This document shows, piece by piece, positions 1 to 9,375 of a stretch of 48,610 nt of DNA. The position numbers and the translations under genes are program-made. The notes under the pieces are model-generated. The model had not been told where the DNA came from, did no database searches, and worked only from the letters and a program-made list of their open reading frames with translations. Numbering within the stretch: position 1 is the stretch's first letter; the number at the start of each line of letters is the position of its first letter. Location of the stretch: positions 1-48,610 of the forward strand of contig CAJUAS010000007.1 in the NCBI GenBank assembly GCA_910584395.1. The letters are read 5' to 3'. The stretch comes from an uncultured Oscillospiraceae bacterium. GTDB taxonomy: Bacteria > Bacillota > Clostridia > Oscillospirales > Oscillospiraceae.

Positions 1-29
1 CGGGGGCCCGCTTCTTGCATTCAAATATT

Positions 30-1136
30 TCAGGGAAGAACGACCACCAAGCCGTTTTGTGCGGATGAGGACACATCTGCGCCGGTCATGCGAAGGGTAA
101 AGTCCGCCTCACTGCTTTTCAGCTCTTCCGACAAAGCGAAAAAGGCGGTGCAGGGAAGCTCATACCATGTTTCACCGTTATTCTGAACCTGCGCGGGATA
201 ATCACTGAGGAGTCTGCCGTCCTTCAGGGTCAAGATGCCGCAGTAAACAGGGGATGGGACACCCTGAGCAAACAGTATGGCCGGTACATTCTCGCCGTCG
301 GCCAATTCGGGGTGTGGCTCTGGAACTTCCTCATCAAAAGCTGCAATGCCGAAAGCACAAGACTCCTCGCTTCCATCTTCGGTAAGCACGGCTTGCTTCG
401 GAGCGGAAAATGCCATACGCGCTGAAGCCATCAAGGGAAGGGAAACATCGTTTTCCTGGCCTTGGTATGCATTGACTTCCGCGCCCATATCCGCCTCGTC
501 CGCAACACGGACGGCATTCGTGCCGTCCGTCACTGTGCTGCTTTCTTCTGCTCCTTGTCGAATGCTCTTGGCGCTGTCAGAGGAGGGGTTCGCCGACACG
601 GCATTTACATCTACGATGTCATTTTTGACAGAGTCAGGCGGCGGTGTGGCAGGGGAGGAAGCCAAAGTTGCGAGGTCAGCGGGAGAAGACCCCACCGCAC
701 TTGCGTCGGTGAAAACAGGGTATTCCTCGTCCTGTGTGGTATGGTCGCCCGAACCCGTCTCTTCCGTCTGGCTGGGAGGCACGGTGTTTCCAGTGGAGGG
801 AGAAACGGCAAGCCGGGGCAAATGCCACGCCGCCAACGCCACCAGCGCAAACGAAGCCGCCATTGCAGTCCAGCGCCGCCAATGGATCGGAACGACTTTT
901 CCTTTATGGAGAGCGGTTTCTTGCGCGGGCAGGTTTTGCAGGATCTGTTCGCGCAGGGCAGGGGGCGGCGCGGCATCCAGCCCTTCACAGGCGGCGTGAA
1001 TGGAGATTAGCTCCTCCAGCAAGGCCCGGCAGGCGTTGCATTGGGCCAGATGGCGGTCTAATTGGGCCGCTTGATCGGCGGTCAGCTCGCCGTCCAGCTT
1101 GGCAGATATCAGCTCAATGGCAGTTTCACAGGTCAT
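30..1136 (-). CDS. Anti-sigma factor with N-terminal zinc-binding domain (RsiW-like)
   Basis: This is probably a membrane-anchored anti-sigma factor that holds the neighbouring ECF sigma factor inactive. The first 40 residues carry the zinc-binding anti-sigma signature H-x3-C-x2-C (H29, C33, C36). One membrane segment follows at about residues 85-105 (WTAMAASFALVALAAW). The rest is a long, Ser/Thr/Pro- and acid-rich region of about 260 residues, presumably extracellular, that resembles no domain I know. I chose the ATG at 1136 because AAGGAGG lies just upstream; an upstream in-frame start at 1169 would overlap the sigma gene and lacks such a site. The gene is directly downstream of the sigma gene in the same direction, the usual paired arrangement. 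The signal sensed is unknown. Confidence 0.85.
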   Translation of the reverse strand: MTCETAIELISAKLDGELTADQAAQLDRHLAQCNACRALLEELISIHAACEGLDAAPPPALREQILQNLPAQETALHKGKVVPIHWRRWTAMAASFALVALAAWHLPRLAVSPSTGNTVPPSQTEETGSGDHTTQDEEYPVFTDASAVGSSPADLATLASSPATPPPDSVKNDIVDVNAVSANPSSDSAKSIRQGAEESSTVTDGTNAVRVADEADMGAEVNAYQGQENDVSLPLMASARMAFSAPKQAVLTEDGSEESCAFGIAAFDEEVPEPHPELADGENVPAILFAQGVPSPVYCGILTLKDGRLLSDYPAQVQNNGETWYELPCTAFFALSEELKSSEADFTLRMTGADVSSSAQNGLVVVLP

Positions 1137-1165
1137 AGGCCGGGCCTCCTTTCTTAACATTCTGT

Positions 1166-1759
1166 TCATATAGACGCGGCGGGATAGGAAAAGTTCCCAT
1201 CCTCAAGCAGAATTTTCCGAAGGGCCAGCCGCGCTCTGGAAATACGGGATTTTACCGTCCCCTCCTCGATGCTGAGTACCTGAGCGATCTCCCCGTAGCT
1301 CAAGCCGTTCAGTTCCCGGAGAACCAACACCTGACGGTGCTCGTCAGAGAGTTTGGACAACCCCCGGTGGACGGCCTCCTGAAGCTCCCGCCGCTCCGCT
1401 TCGCTCTGGGGCGTGAAGCGGTGGTCTGGAAGATCCAAAACCCGCTGTTCCTCCTCGTCCTCCACGGACAGGGAGGAGACCGCAATGCTGCGTCGGCGTT
1501 TTTCTTTGCGGAGAAAGTCGATGGTGGCATTGGTCGCCAAGCGGTAGAGCCATGTAGAAAATTTGCTGTCCTGATGAAAGGAGGGAAGTCCCCGCCAAGC
1601 ATTGAAGAAGGTCTCCTGCGTCAGCTCCATGGCATCTTCCGGAGAGCCGGTCAGGCGCAAGGTGAGACCGTAAACCTTGCCCTGATGGGCATCCAGCAGC
1701 AGGGCAAAGGCGTCCTCATCTCCCTGCTGGGCTTTGGCGATCAAATCGGCTTCGGTCAT
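1166..1759 (-). CDS. ECF RNA polymerase sigma factor (SigW/RpoE-like)
   Basis: This is a 197-residue sigma-70 family factor of the extracytoplasmic function type, with only regions 2 and 4. Region 2 spans about residues 10-90 and includes the core-binding and -10 recognition helices (DAMELTQETFFNAWR, then KFSTWLYRLATNATIDFLR). Region 4 spans about residues 125-190, ending with the -35 binding helix-turn-helix (LSYGEIAQVLSIEEGTVKSR). A good ribosome site (GAGGTGAG) precedes the ATG. The anti-sigma gene follows almost without a gap and dusB lies 39 bases upstream on the same strand, so all three may share a transcript. Factors of this kind usually act in envelope stress; the regulon cannot be read from this window. 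Confidence 0.93.
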   Translation of the reverse strand: MTEADLIAKAQQGDEDAFALLLDAHQGKVYGLTLRLTGSPEDAMELTQETFFNAWRGLPSFHQDSKFSTWLYRLATNATIDFLRKEKRRRSIAVSSLSVEDEEEQRVLDLPDHRFTPQSEAERRELQEAVHRGLSKLSDEHRQVLVLRELNGLSYGEIAQVLSIEEGTVKSRISRARLALRKILLEDGNFSYPAASI

Positions 1760-1798
1760 GTGGTCTCACCTCGTTTCTTTGGTAAAATCGCAGCCTTG

Positions 1799-2770
1799 TC
1801 AGGATAGGTCGCGCAAGATCCCTTTTGTGCAGCGTTCCAGATCCTCCAGTGTTTGCGCCTTGCAGAGTTCGGCTTTCCAATAGCCGGAGTGGGGAACGCC
1901 TTTCAAGTACCAAGCATAGTGCCGACGTGCTTCCAGACAGGCGATCTTCTCTCCCTTGACCTCCATGGCAAGGCGGAACTGCTCCATAGCTGTGTCGCAC
2001 CGTTCTTGCAGGGTGGGAGGAGGCGGCAGCGGCCGGCCTGCCAGCACGGCAAGCGCATCCCGGAATATCCAAGGGTTTCCAAACACGCCGCGCCCCACCA
2101 TCGCCATGTCCGCGCCAGTATAGCGCAGGATATGGGCGGCGTCCTCGCCGGAAAAGATATCACCGTTCGCCATCACCGGGATATCCAGCGCCGCCTTCAC
2201 GGCGCGGATGGCGTTCCAGTCCGCCCGTCCGGCATACATCTGCGTTCTGGTGCGGCCGTGAACGGCCACCGCCGCCACGCCGGCATCCTGAAGCGCCAAG
2301 GCCACCTCAACGCAGTTGACGCTACCCTTATCCCAGCCTGTGCGGAGCTTGACCGTCACCGGGACGCCCTTTGCACCGCGGATCACAGCCCGAGCCACCC
2401 GGGCGGCCAGCGCGGGGTCGCGCATAAGCGCGGAACCGTCCCCGCTTTTGACCACTTTGGGAACAGGACATCCCATGTTGATATCCAAAATGTCCGGCCG
2501 GGCTTTCTCCAAAACAATGGCGGCGGCTTCCTCCATACAGCCGGGATCGCTCCCGAAAAGCTGGACGGCGGCAGGGTGTTCGTCGGAAGCCAACTGCATC
2601 AGCGGAATGGATTTTTTGTCCTGATAGCACAGAGCCTTGGCACTGACCATCTCGGTGACAGTATAGGCCGCACCCATCCTGCGGCAAATGGTGCGGAAGG
2701 CCAGATCTGTTACTCCGGCCATAGGAGCAAGAGCCAGAGGAGCGGCGATCTCAACCGCGCCGATCTTCAT
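1799..2770 (-). CDS. dusB: tRNA-dihydrouridine synthase (DusB family)
   Basis: This flavin enzyme reduces specific uridines in the tRNA D-loop to dihydrouridine, using NADPH. Its 323 residues match the family length. Visible hallmarks are the FMN-barrel start APMAGVTD (residues 15-22), the TEMVSAKAL segment, and the catalytic cysteine in NMGCPVPKVVKSGDGSALM (Cys101). VKLRTGWDKG, VHGRTR and NGDIFS follow, as in DusB proteins. The ATG is preceded by AAGGGGGA. It has its own sigma-A-type promoter divergent from the SLOG gene and may read through into the sigma/anti-sigma pair. Confidence 0.95.
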   Translation of the reverse strand: MKIGAVEIAAPLALAPMAGVTDLAFRTICRRMGAAYTVTEMVSAKALCYQDKKSIPLMQLASDEHPAAVQLFGSDPGCMEEAAAIVLEKARPDILDINMGCPVPKVVKSGDGSALMRDPALAARVARAVIRGAKGVPVTVKLRTGWDKGSVNCVEVALALQDAGVAAVAVHGRTRTQMYAGRADWNAIRAVKAALDIPVMANGDIFSGEDAAHILRYTGADMAMVGRGVFGNPWIFRDALAVLAGRPLPPPPTLQERCDTAMEQFRLAMEVKGEKIACLEARRHYAWYLKGVPHSGYWKAELCKAQTLEDLERCTKGILRDLS

Positions 2771-2811
2771 CGCAAATCCCCCTTGACCATTGAAATAGCG
2801 TATACGCGTTC

Positions 2812-2840
2812 ATCTTACCATACCTTCGACATTTTGGCAA
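2812..2840 (-). promoter_or_regulatory. Sigma-A-type promoter for dusB
   Basis: On the minus strand, TTGCCA (2835-2840) and TAAGAT (2812-2817) are separated by exactly 17 bases, placing the start about 35 bases ahead of the dusB ATG. It is divergent from the promoter of the gene on the other side. Confidence 0.65.
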
Positions 2841-2859
2841 GAAGCAGGTGGGGATTGGC

Positions 2860-2888
2860 TTGACTTTACAGCGAAAAACGCCTAAAAT
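2860..2888 (+). promoter_or_regulatory. Sigma-A-type promoter for the SLOG gene and possibly carAB
   Basis: TTGACT (2860-2865) and TAAAAT (2883-2888) are 17 bases apart, 25 bases ahead of the SLOG ATG. The two divergent -35 boxes lie only 19 bases apart, so polymerase binding on one side may affect the other. Confidence 0.7.
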
Positions 2889-2912
2889 AGCGGAAAGAAA
2901 GGAGGGGACGGT

Positions 2913-3440
2913 ATGGAGCTGACAGCGGGGTTTGACCGCGCCATTGCCTGCGCTTTTACCGGGCATCGTCCCCGCGCCCTTCCTTGGGGAGTCAACGAAG
3001 GAGACCCCCGGTGTCTGGCGGCAAAGGAACGGCTGGATGAGGCGGTGGTGCGGGCCTATGAGCTGGGCTACCGCCACTTTATCTGCGGCATGGCGCAGGG
3101 GGCTGACCTCTATTTCGGGGAGGCGGTGGCACGCCTGCGGCTGATCCATCCCGATTTGACGCTGGAGGGAGCGGTGCCGTTTCCAGAGCAGTGCAAACGC
3201 TGGCCCTTGCCTGATCAGCGGCGCTATTACGACCTGTTGGACAGGTGCGACATGGAAACGCTGATCCAGCAGAGCTATACGCCCCAGTGTATGCACCGGC
3301 GCAATCGGTACATGGTGGATCACTCCTCCCGGCTGATCGCTTTGTATAACGGGCGGGGAGAGCGGGGAGGCACTCTGTCCACGCTCCATTACGCCATGGA
3401 ACAGGGCGTGGAGATTGACATTGTAGAGATATTAGATTAA
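2913..3440 (+). CDS. SLOG-domain protein of the DUF1273/YpsA type
   Basis: This is a 175-residue Rossmann-like SLOG protein, a superfamily that binds nucleotides or related ligands. The family signature is clear: AFTGHRPRALPWG near residue 14, HFICGMAQGADLYFGEAV in the middle, and a C-terminal VDHSSRLIALYNGRGERGGTLSTL segment matching the ligand-binding glycine-rich loop. YpsA of Bacillus has been linked to cell division, but the chemistry is unsettled, so I give no symbol. The ATG follows a strong AAGGAGGGG site. carA starts 34 bases downstream on the same strand, which suggests co-transcription. A remnant of a second gene of this family lies at 17.24-17.37 kb. Confidence 0.85.
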   Translation: MELTAGFDRAIACAFTGHRPRALPWGVNEGDPRCLAAKERLDEAVVRAYELGYRHFICGMAQGADLYFGEAVARLRLIHPDLTLEGAVPFPEQCKRWPLPDQRRYYDLLDRCDMETLIQQSYTPQCMHRRNRYMVDHSSRLIALYNGRGERGGTLSTLHYAMEQGVEIDIVEILD

Positions 3441-3474
3441 AATATAAAAAATCGGCAGAGAGGAGGTGGACGCC

Positions 3475-4563
3475 ATGCAGGCAAGTCTCATTTTAGAGAA
3501 CGGCGCAGTGTTTTTGGGACAGTCCATCGGCGAAGTGGGAAAACGGGTCTGTGAGCTGGTTTTCAACACTTCTATGACTGGTTATCAGGAGATATTGACC
3601 GATCCGTCTTACGCCGGGCAAGGGGTAGTGATGAGCTATCCTCTCATTGGCAATTACGGCGTCAACGAGGAGGACAACGAATCGGGCAGACCGTGGGCGG
3701 AGGCGTTGATCGTCCGTCACCTTTCTGCGCTGGGAAGCAATTTCCGCTGTCAGGGAAGTTTGGACAGCTATTTGAAACAACATCATATCGTCGGCGTGCA
3801 GGGTGTGGACACCCGGGCGCTGACTCGTATTCTCCGATCTCAGGGAACCATGAATGGTATGATAACCTGTGGATCGGATTTTTCTGTGAAGGAGGCTCTG
3901 GAGGAGCTTCGTACATACCGGGTGTCCGGGACGGTGGAGCGGGTCACCCGCACCGCACCGGAGGTCTTTTGCGCCCAAGGCGAAGAACGATTCAAGGTCG
4001 CTCTTCTGGACTTCGGCGTCAAGCAAAATATGATCACCTGCCTGACCAAGCGGGGATGTGCGGTCACGGTTTTTCCCGCTCACACGCCGGCGCAGGACAT
4101 TCTGTCCGGCGGATTTGACGGGGTTATGCTGTCCAACGGCCCGGGCGATCCCGCAGACAATGTGGAGATCATTGGGGAAGTCCGCACCCTTTACGAGAGC
4201 ACGTTGCCCATTTTCGCGGTATGTCTGGGCCATCAGCTGCTGGCGCTTGCCACCGGGGCGAAGACCCACAAGATGCCCTTTGGCCATCGGGGCGGCAACC
4301 ACCCGGTGCGGGACGTGGCGGCAGGGCGGTGCTTCATCACCAGCCAGAACCACGGGTATGTGGTCACCCCTGAAACAGTCGATCCGGCGGTGGCGGCCAT
4401 CTCCCACATCAATGTAAACGACGGCACGGTGGAGGGCCTTCGGTATCAGCGGCCCAACTGCTTTACCGTGCAGTTCCACCCGGAGGCCGCACCCGGCCCG
4501 ATGGATACGGAATATCTTTTTGACGAATTTCTCCGCATGATGGGAGGTGTCCGCAATGCCTAA
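3475..4563 (+). CDS. carA: Carbamoyl-phosphate synthase, small (glutaminase) subunit
   Basis: CarA hydrolyses glutamine and channels ammonia to CarB for carbamoyl phosphate, the precursor of pyrimidines and arginine. The 362-residue product has the CPSase N-terminal domain (FNTSMTGYQEILTDPSYAGQ), then a class I glutamine amidotransferase domain with VMLSNGPGDPAD, the nucleophile cysteine in FAVCLGHQLLAL, and the His/Glu of the triad in VQFHPEAAPGP. I prefer the ATG at 3475, seven bases after AGGAGG, over an in-frame GTG nine bases earlier that overlaps that site. Its last eight bases overlap carB, typical of translational coupling. I saw no PyrR-type attenuator in the short gap upstream. Confidence 0.96.
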   Translation: MQASLILENGAVFLGQSIGEVGKRVCELVFNTSMTGYQEILTDPSYAGQGVVMSYPLIGNYGVNEEDNESGRPWAEALIVRHLSALGSNFRCQGSLDSYLKQHHIVGVQGVDTRALTRILRSQGTMNGMITCGSDFSVKEALEELRTYRVSGTVERVTRTAPEVFCAQGEERFKVALLDFGVKQNMITCLTKRGCAVTVFPAHTPAQDILSGGFDGVMLSNGPGDPADNVEIIGEVRTLYESTLPIFAVCLGHQLLALATGAKTHKMPFGHRGGNHPVRDVAAGRCFITSQNHGYVVTPETVDPAVAAISHINVNDGTVEGLRYQRPNCFTVQFHPEAAPGPMDTEYLFDEFLRMMGGVRNA

Positions 4564-7500
4564 AGATCCGAAGATCCGCAAGGTTTTGGTGCTGGGCAGC
4601 GGGCCGATCGTCATCGGTCAGGCTGCGGAGTTTGATTACGCGGGGACACAGGCCTGCCGCGCCCTCAAGGAAGAGGGCGTGGAGGTGGTGCTGGTCAACT
4701 CCAACCCCGCCACCATTATGACCGATCAGGATATTGCCGACCATGTGTATATCGAACCGTTGAATCTGGCGTCTGTGACCCAGATCATTGCCAAGGAACG
4801 GCCGGATTCCATCCTTCCCACTCTGGGCGGACAGACCGGGCTGAATCTGGCCATGAACCTCCACGAGGAGGGGATTTTGGAGGAGTATGGGGTGCGTCTG
4901 TTGGGCACGTCCCCTGCGTCCATTAAAAAGGCGGAGGATCGTCAGGAATTCAAGGACGCCATGGAGGCACTGGGCCAGCCTTGCGTTACCTCTGACGTAG
5001 TGGAGAGCGTGGAGGCTGCGGTGGAGTTTGCCGCGTCCATCGGTTACCCCGTCATCGTGCGGCCTGCCTATACGTTGGGCGGCACCGGGGGCGGCATTGC
5101 CTATGACGAGGTGTCTCTGCGTGAGATCGCCGACCGGGGCATCCATTTGAGCCGCGTGGGGCAGGTGCTCATTGAGCGGTGCATCGCGGGCTGGAAGGAG
5201 ATCGAGTTCGAGGTTATGCGCGACAGCGCAGGGAACGTGATCCAGATCTGCTCCATGGAGAACATCGACCCGGTAGGCGTTCATACGGGAGATTCCATCG
5301 TTGTTGCCCCCACTCAGACTCTGGCCAACAAGGAATACCAGATGCTTCGCTCGGCAGCGCTGGATATTATCTCCGCGTTGGAGATCGAGGGCGGATGCAA
5401 CTGCCAGTTTGCATTGAATCCCGACAGCTTTGAATATGCGGTCATTGAGGTCAATCCCCGTGTGTCCCGCTCCTCTGCGCTGGCTTCCAAGGCGACGGGG
5501 TATCCCATCGCCAAGGTGGCGGCAAAGATCGCGCTGGGGTACACGCTGGATGAGATCCCCAATACCGTGACAGGGAAGACGACGGCGTGTTTTGAGCCGA
5601 CGCTGGACTATTGCGTCCTCAAGCTCCCCCGACTGCCCTTTGACAAGTTCACCACCGCCAGCCGCAAGCTGGGCACGCAGATGAAGGCCACCGGCGAGGT
5701 CATGGCCATCAGCAATTCCTTTGAAGGCGCACTGATGAAGGCCATCCGCTCTCTGGAGCTGAACGTCAAGTCCCTGCGGCTGGACGGCTTGGAGGATCTG
5801 TACACCGAGGAGATCGAAGAAAAGCTGGCGGATGTGGACGACCAGCGGCTTTTCGTGGTGGCGGAAGCTCTGCGCCGCGGATTTTCCCCGGAGAAAATCA
5901 ACGCAATCACAAAGATGGACGTGTGGTTTTTGACGCGCTTTCAGGACATCATCCGCATGGAGGCCAAGCTGGAGAAGGGGCTGCCGGACGCAGAAACCCT
6001 TCGGCAGGCCAAGGAGATGGGCTTCTCCGACGCCTACATCGCTGCTCTGTGCGGTTCGACCGCAAAGGAGATCAAAGCCCTGCGGGAAACGATGGGGATT
6101 GTCCCGTCCTTTAAGATGGTAGATACCTGCGCGGCGGAATTTGAAGCCGCCACACCTTATTACTACTCCACCTATGACCGCGAAAACGAAGCGGAGGTCG
6201 ATGGGAAGGGCAAGAAACGCAAAGTGTTGGTGCTGGGCAGCGGCCCGATCCGCATTGGACAGGGTATTGAGTTCGATTACTGCTCGGTGCATTCGGTCTG
6301 GGCTTTGAAGAAGTTGGGCTGCGAGACCATCATTATCAACAACAACCCAGAGACGGTATCCACCGACTTTGACGTAGCTGACCGGCTCTACTTTGAGCCG
6401 TTGACGCCGGAGGACGTGGAGGCTGTAGTGGAGCTGGAAAAGCCGTGGGGCGCAGTGGTGCAGTTTGGCGGGCAGACCGCCATAAAGCTGGCTCATGCCT
6501 TGACGGAGATGGGCGTGCCCATTTTGGGCACGTCCTCCGACGGGGTAGATGCCGCCGAGGATCGGGAGCGTTTTGACGAGATTTTGCAGCAGTGTGGGAT
6601 TCCCCGGGCGGAGGGGCGCACGGTCTTTACCACGGAGGAAGCCATCGCTGCGGCCAATGCCGTCGGTTACCCGGTGCTGGTTCGCCCGTCTTATGTTCTG
6701 GGCGGTCAGGGGATGGAGATCGCATACAATGACCGTAACATCACGGAATTCATGCGTATCATTAACCGCACCGTGCAGGAGCACCCCATTTTGGTGGACA
6801 AGTACCTCATGGGCCGGGAGGTGGAGGTAGACGGGGTCTTTGACGGCGAGGACATCCTGATCCCCGGCATTATGGAGCACGTGGAGCGGGCCGGCGTCCA
6901 TTCCGGCGACTCCATCTCGGTGTATCCGTCCCTCCATGTGGAAGACCGCCATAAGGAAACGATCTTGCGCTACACCCGCGATCTGGCGAAGGCTCTGGGG
7001 GTCATCGGGCTGATCAACATCCAGTTTATCATCTACTCCGATCAGGTCTATGTGATTGAGGTCAACCCCCGTTCCTCCCGCACGATCCCCTATATTTCCA
7101 AGGTCACAGGTGTTCCGGTCATTGATCTGGCAACCCGCGTGATGCTTGGCGAGAAATTGAAGGATATGGGATATGGGGTAGATATTTACCCGGAACGGGA
7201 CTTTTTTGCAGTGAAGATGCCGATTTTCTCCTTTGAAAAACTCACGGACGTGGACACCGGCCTCGGTCCGGAGATGAAGTCCACCGGTGAGGTGTTGGGG
7301 CTGGCTGAGTCCTTCCCTCAAGCCCTGTTGAAAGCCTTTAAGGGGGCAAACCTGCGTGCGCCCAAAAAGGGCGGGAGAGTCATTGTCACCGTCCGGGACG
7401 AGGACAAGGGAGAGCTTCTCGGCATTGCCCGCGGATTTGCGGATATAGACATTGAGATATTCGCCACCGCAGGAACTTGCCATGCGCTCAACGATGCGGG

Positions 7501-7762
7501 CATTCCTGCCAAGCTGGTGGCCCGCGTGTCTGAAGCCCACCCCAATATTTTGGATATGATCGCCTCCGGCTCGGTGGATCTGGTCATCAACACACCTACC
7601 AAGGGCCGCAAACACGACACCGACGGCTTTAAGATCCGAAGAAGCGCCGTGGAACACTCGGTGGCCTGCGTTACCGCCATTGATACGGCGCGAGCCATGC
7701 TGACGGTGCGGGCGGAGGGGCGCAGTGCAGACCTGAAGCCTATTGACATTACGGAAATCTGA
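4556..7762 (+). CDS. carB: Carbamoyl-phosphate synthase, large subunit
   Basis: CarB makes carbamoyl phosphate from bicarbonate, two ATP and the ammonia delivered by CarA. The 1068-residue protein is full length. It shows two homologous halves, each starting with VLVLGSGP (residues ~10 and ~560) and each with an ATP-grasp core (PVIVRPAYTLGGTGGGIAY; PVLVRPSYVLGGQGMEIAY). A C-terminal MGS-type allosteric domain begins at about residue 935. The ATG at 4556 has GGGAGG nine bases upstream inside the end of carA. The spacing to guaA downstream is 45 bases, so carAB and the guanine genes probably form one nucleotide-biosynthesis operon. Confidence 0.97.
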   Translation: MPKDPKIRKVLVLGSGPIVIGQAAEFDYAGTQACRALKEEGVEVVLVNSNPATIMTDQDIADHVYIEPLNLASVTQIIAKERPDSILPTLGGQTGLNLAMNLHEEGILEEYGVRLLGTSPASIKKAEDRQEFKDAMEALGQPCVTSDVVESVEAAVEFAASIGYPVIVRPAYTLGGTGGGIAYDEVSLREIADRGIHLSRVGQVLIERCIAGWKEIEFEVMRDSAGNVIQICSMENIDPVGVHTGDSIVVAPTQTLANKEYQMLRSAALDIISALEIEGGCNCQFALNPDSFEYAVIEVNPRVSRSSALASKATGYPIAKVAAKIALGYTLDEIPNTVTGKTTACFEPTLDYCVLKLPRLPFDKFTTASRKLGTQMKATGEVMAISNSFEGALMKAIRSLELNVKSLRLDGLEDLYTEEIEEKLADVDDQRLFVVAEALRRGFSPEKINAITKMDVWFLTRFQDIIRMEAKLEKGLPDAETLRQAKEMGFSDAYIAALCGSTAKEIKALRETMGIVPSFKMVDTCAAEFEAATPYYYSTYDRENEAEVDGKGKKRKVLVLGSGPIRIGQGIEFDYCSVHSVWALKKLGCETIIINNNPETVSTDFDVADRLYFEPLTPEDVEAVVELEKPWGAVVQFGGQTAIKLAHALTEMGVPILGTSSDGVDAAEDRERFDEILQQCGIPRAEGRTVFTTEEAIAAANAVGYPVLVRPSYVLGGQGMEIAYNDRNITEFMRIINRTVQEHPILVDKYLMGREVEVDGVFDGEDILIPGIMEHVERAGVHSGDSISVYPSLHVEDRHKETILRYTRDLAKALGVIGLINIQFIIYSDQVYVIEVNPRSSRTIPYISKVTGVPVIDLATRVMLGEKLKDMGYGVDIYPERDFFAVKMPIFSFEKLTDVDTGLGPEMKSTGEVLGLAESFPQALLKAFKGANLRAPKKGGRVIVTVRDEDKGELLGIARGFADIDIEIFATAGTCHALNDAGIPAKLVARVSEAHPNILDMIASGSVDLVINTPTKGRKHDTDGFKIRRSAVEHSVACVTAIDTARAMLTVRAEGRSADLKPIDITEI

Positions 7763-7807
7763 TCTTTAAGCCGGATAGGATCAACGCATAGGAAGGCGGA
7801 ATGTAAT

Positions 7808-9349
7808 ATGGGGCGTCAAACAGTGATCGTACTGGACTTTGGCGGGCAGTACAACCAGCTCATTGCCCGCCGGGTGCGGGAGTGCGGGGTCTATTGCGAG
7901 GTCAAGAGCTGCAAAACGCCTCTGGCGGAGTTGAAAGCCGCCGCCCCCATTGGCCTGATCTTCACCGGCGGGCCAAACAGCGTCTATGCGGAAGGCTCGC
8001 CCCAGATCGACCCCGCCGTCTTTTCCCTCGGTGTTCCGATACTTGGGATCTGCTACGGCTGCCAGCTTATGGCCCACATTTTAGGCGGAGAGGTAACTGC
8101 CGCGCAGAAGGATACCGCCCGCGAATACGGCAAAACAGACACCTTTTACGACACTGATTGCGCCCTGTTTCATGGATTGCCTAAAAAAGGCGTCTCTTGG
8201 ATGAGCCATGGGGACTACATGGCGCAGATCCCGCCGGGATTTGTCCTCACCGCCCGGTCCGCCGGTTGTCCCACTGTGGGCATCGCCGATGAAAGGCGGG
8301 GATTCTACGGCGTACAGTTCCACCCGGAGGTCAACCACACGGAAAGCGGCCTCCAAATGATCCGCAATTTTCTCTATGATGTTTGCGGAGCGACAGGGGA
8401 CTGGTCGATGGGCGACTATAAGAAAACGGCCATCCAAGCCGTGCGGGAAAAGGTGGGGGACGGAAAGGTTCTTCTGGCTCTCTCCGGCGGTGTGGATTCC
8501 TCCGTAGCTGCTGCATTGGTGGCGGAGGCGGTGGGCAGTCAGCTTACCTGCGTGTTTGTGGATCACGGTCTCATGCGTCTCCACGAAGGTGACGAGGTGG
8601 AAGCAGCCTTTTCAAAATGGGACGTGAATTTTGTCCGCGCCAATGCCAAGGAGTTGTTTTTATCCAAGCTGGCGGGGGTCACTGAGCCGGAACAGAAACG
8701 TAAGATCATCGGCGAGGAATTTATCCGCGTGTTTGAGCGGGAAGCCAAGAAGATCGGCAGGGTAGATTATCTGGTGCAAGGAACGATCTATCCTGACGTG
8801 ATCGAATCAGGGCTGGGCGACGCAGCGGTGATCAAAAGTCATCACAACGTAGGCGGTTTGCCTGATTATGTGGATTTTCGTGAGATCATTGAACCTCTGC
8901 GGCTGTTGTTCAAGGACGAGGTACGCCAGCTCGGCCGTGAGCTTGGCCTGCCGGAGTATCTGGTGAGCCGTCAACCCTTCCCCGGGCCGGGGCTTGCCAT
9001 TCGGGTCATTGGCGACATTACCGAGGAAAAGCTGGAAATACTCCGTCTGGCCGACTTCATCTTCCGGGAAGAGATGGCCAGAGCGGGGGAGGACAAACGT
9101 CTTGACCAGTATTTTGCCGTACTGACCAATCTGCGCTCGGTAGGGGTGATGGGAGACGGACGCACCTACGATTACGCCATCGCCCTGCGGGCGGTGACCA
9201 CAGCGGACTTTATGACAGCGGACTGGGCGCACATTCCCTATGAGCTGCTGGACAAGGTGTCTAACCGCATTGTGAACGAAGTACCCCATGTGAACCGAGT
9301 GCTCTATGACATCACCAGCAAACCCCCTGCTACAGTGGAATTTGAGTAA
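7808..9349 (+). CDS. guaA: GMP synthase (glutamine-hydrolysing), full length
   Basis: GuaA converts XMP to GMP with ATP and glutamine. All three parts are present in 513 residues. The N-terminal glutaminase domain has GICYGCQLMAHILGG (nucleophile Cys) and VQFHPEVNHT. The ATP-pyrophosphatase domain carries the PP-loop LALSGGVDSSVAAAL at about residue 220. The C-terminal dimerisation domain has QPFPGPGLAIRVIG and ends in the family's TSKPPATVEFE tail. The start follows AAGGCGGA. It is directly followed by a second, shorter GMP synthase gene. Confidence 0.97.
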   Translation: MGRQTVIVLDFGGQYNQLIARRVRECGVYCEVKSCKTPLAELKAAAPIGLIFTGGPNSVYAEGSPQIDPAVFSLGVPILGICYGCQLMAHILGGEVTAAQKDTAREYGKTDTFYDTDCALFHGLPKKGVSWMSHGDYMAQIPPGFVLTARSAGCPTVGIADERRGFYGVQFHPEVNHTESGLQMIRNFLYDVCGATGDWSMGDYKKTAIQAVREKVGDGKVLLALSGGVDSSVAAALVAEAVGSQLTCVFVDHGLMRLHEGDEVEAAFSKWDVNFVRANAKELFLSKLAGVTEPEQKRKIIGEEFIRVFEREAKKIGRVDYLVQGTIYPDVIESGLGDAAVIKSHHNVGGLPDYVDFREIIEPLRLLFKDEVRQLGRELGLPEYLVSRQPFPGPGLAIRVIGDITEEKLEILRLADFIFREEMARAGEDKRLDQYFAVLTNLRSVGVMGDGRTYDYAIALRAVTTADFMTADWAHIPYELLDKVSNRIVNEVPHVNRVLYDITSKPPATVEFE

Positions 9350-9375
9350 TATGAATGAAAAGGAGAAATAAAGAT

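Noticed and set aside
4463..7657. A 1064-codon open frame on the minus strand opposite carB
   Set aside because: It is a mirror of GC-rich carB codon use, has no domain or ribosome site, and carB is unmistakable. Similar long mirrors opposite guaA, the amylase, smc and leuS were dropped for the same reason.
7763..7807. Purine riboswitch ahead of guaA, and a PyrR attenuator ahead of carA
   Set aside because: Both gaps are under 50 bases and show no aptamer or terminator fold.
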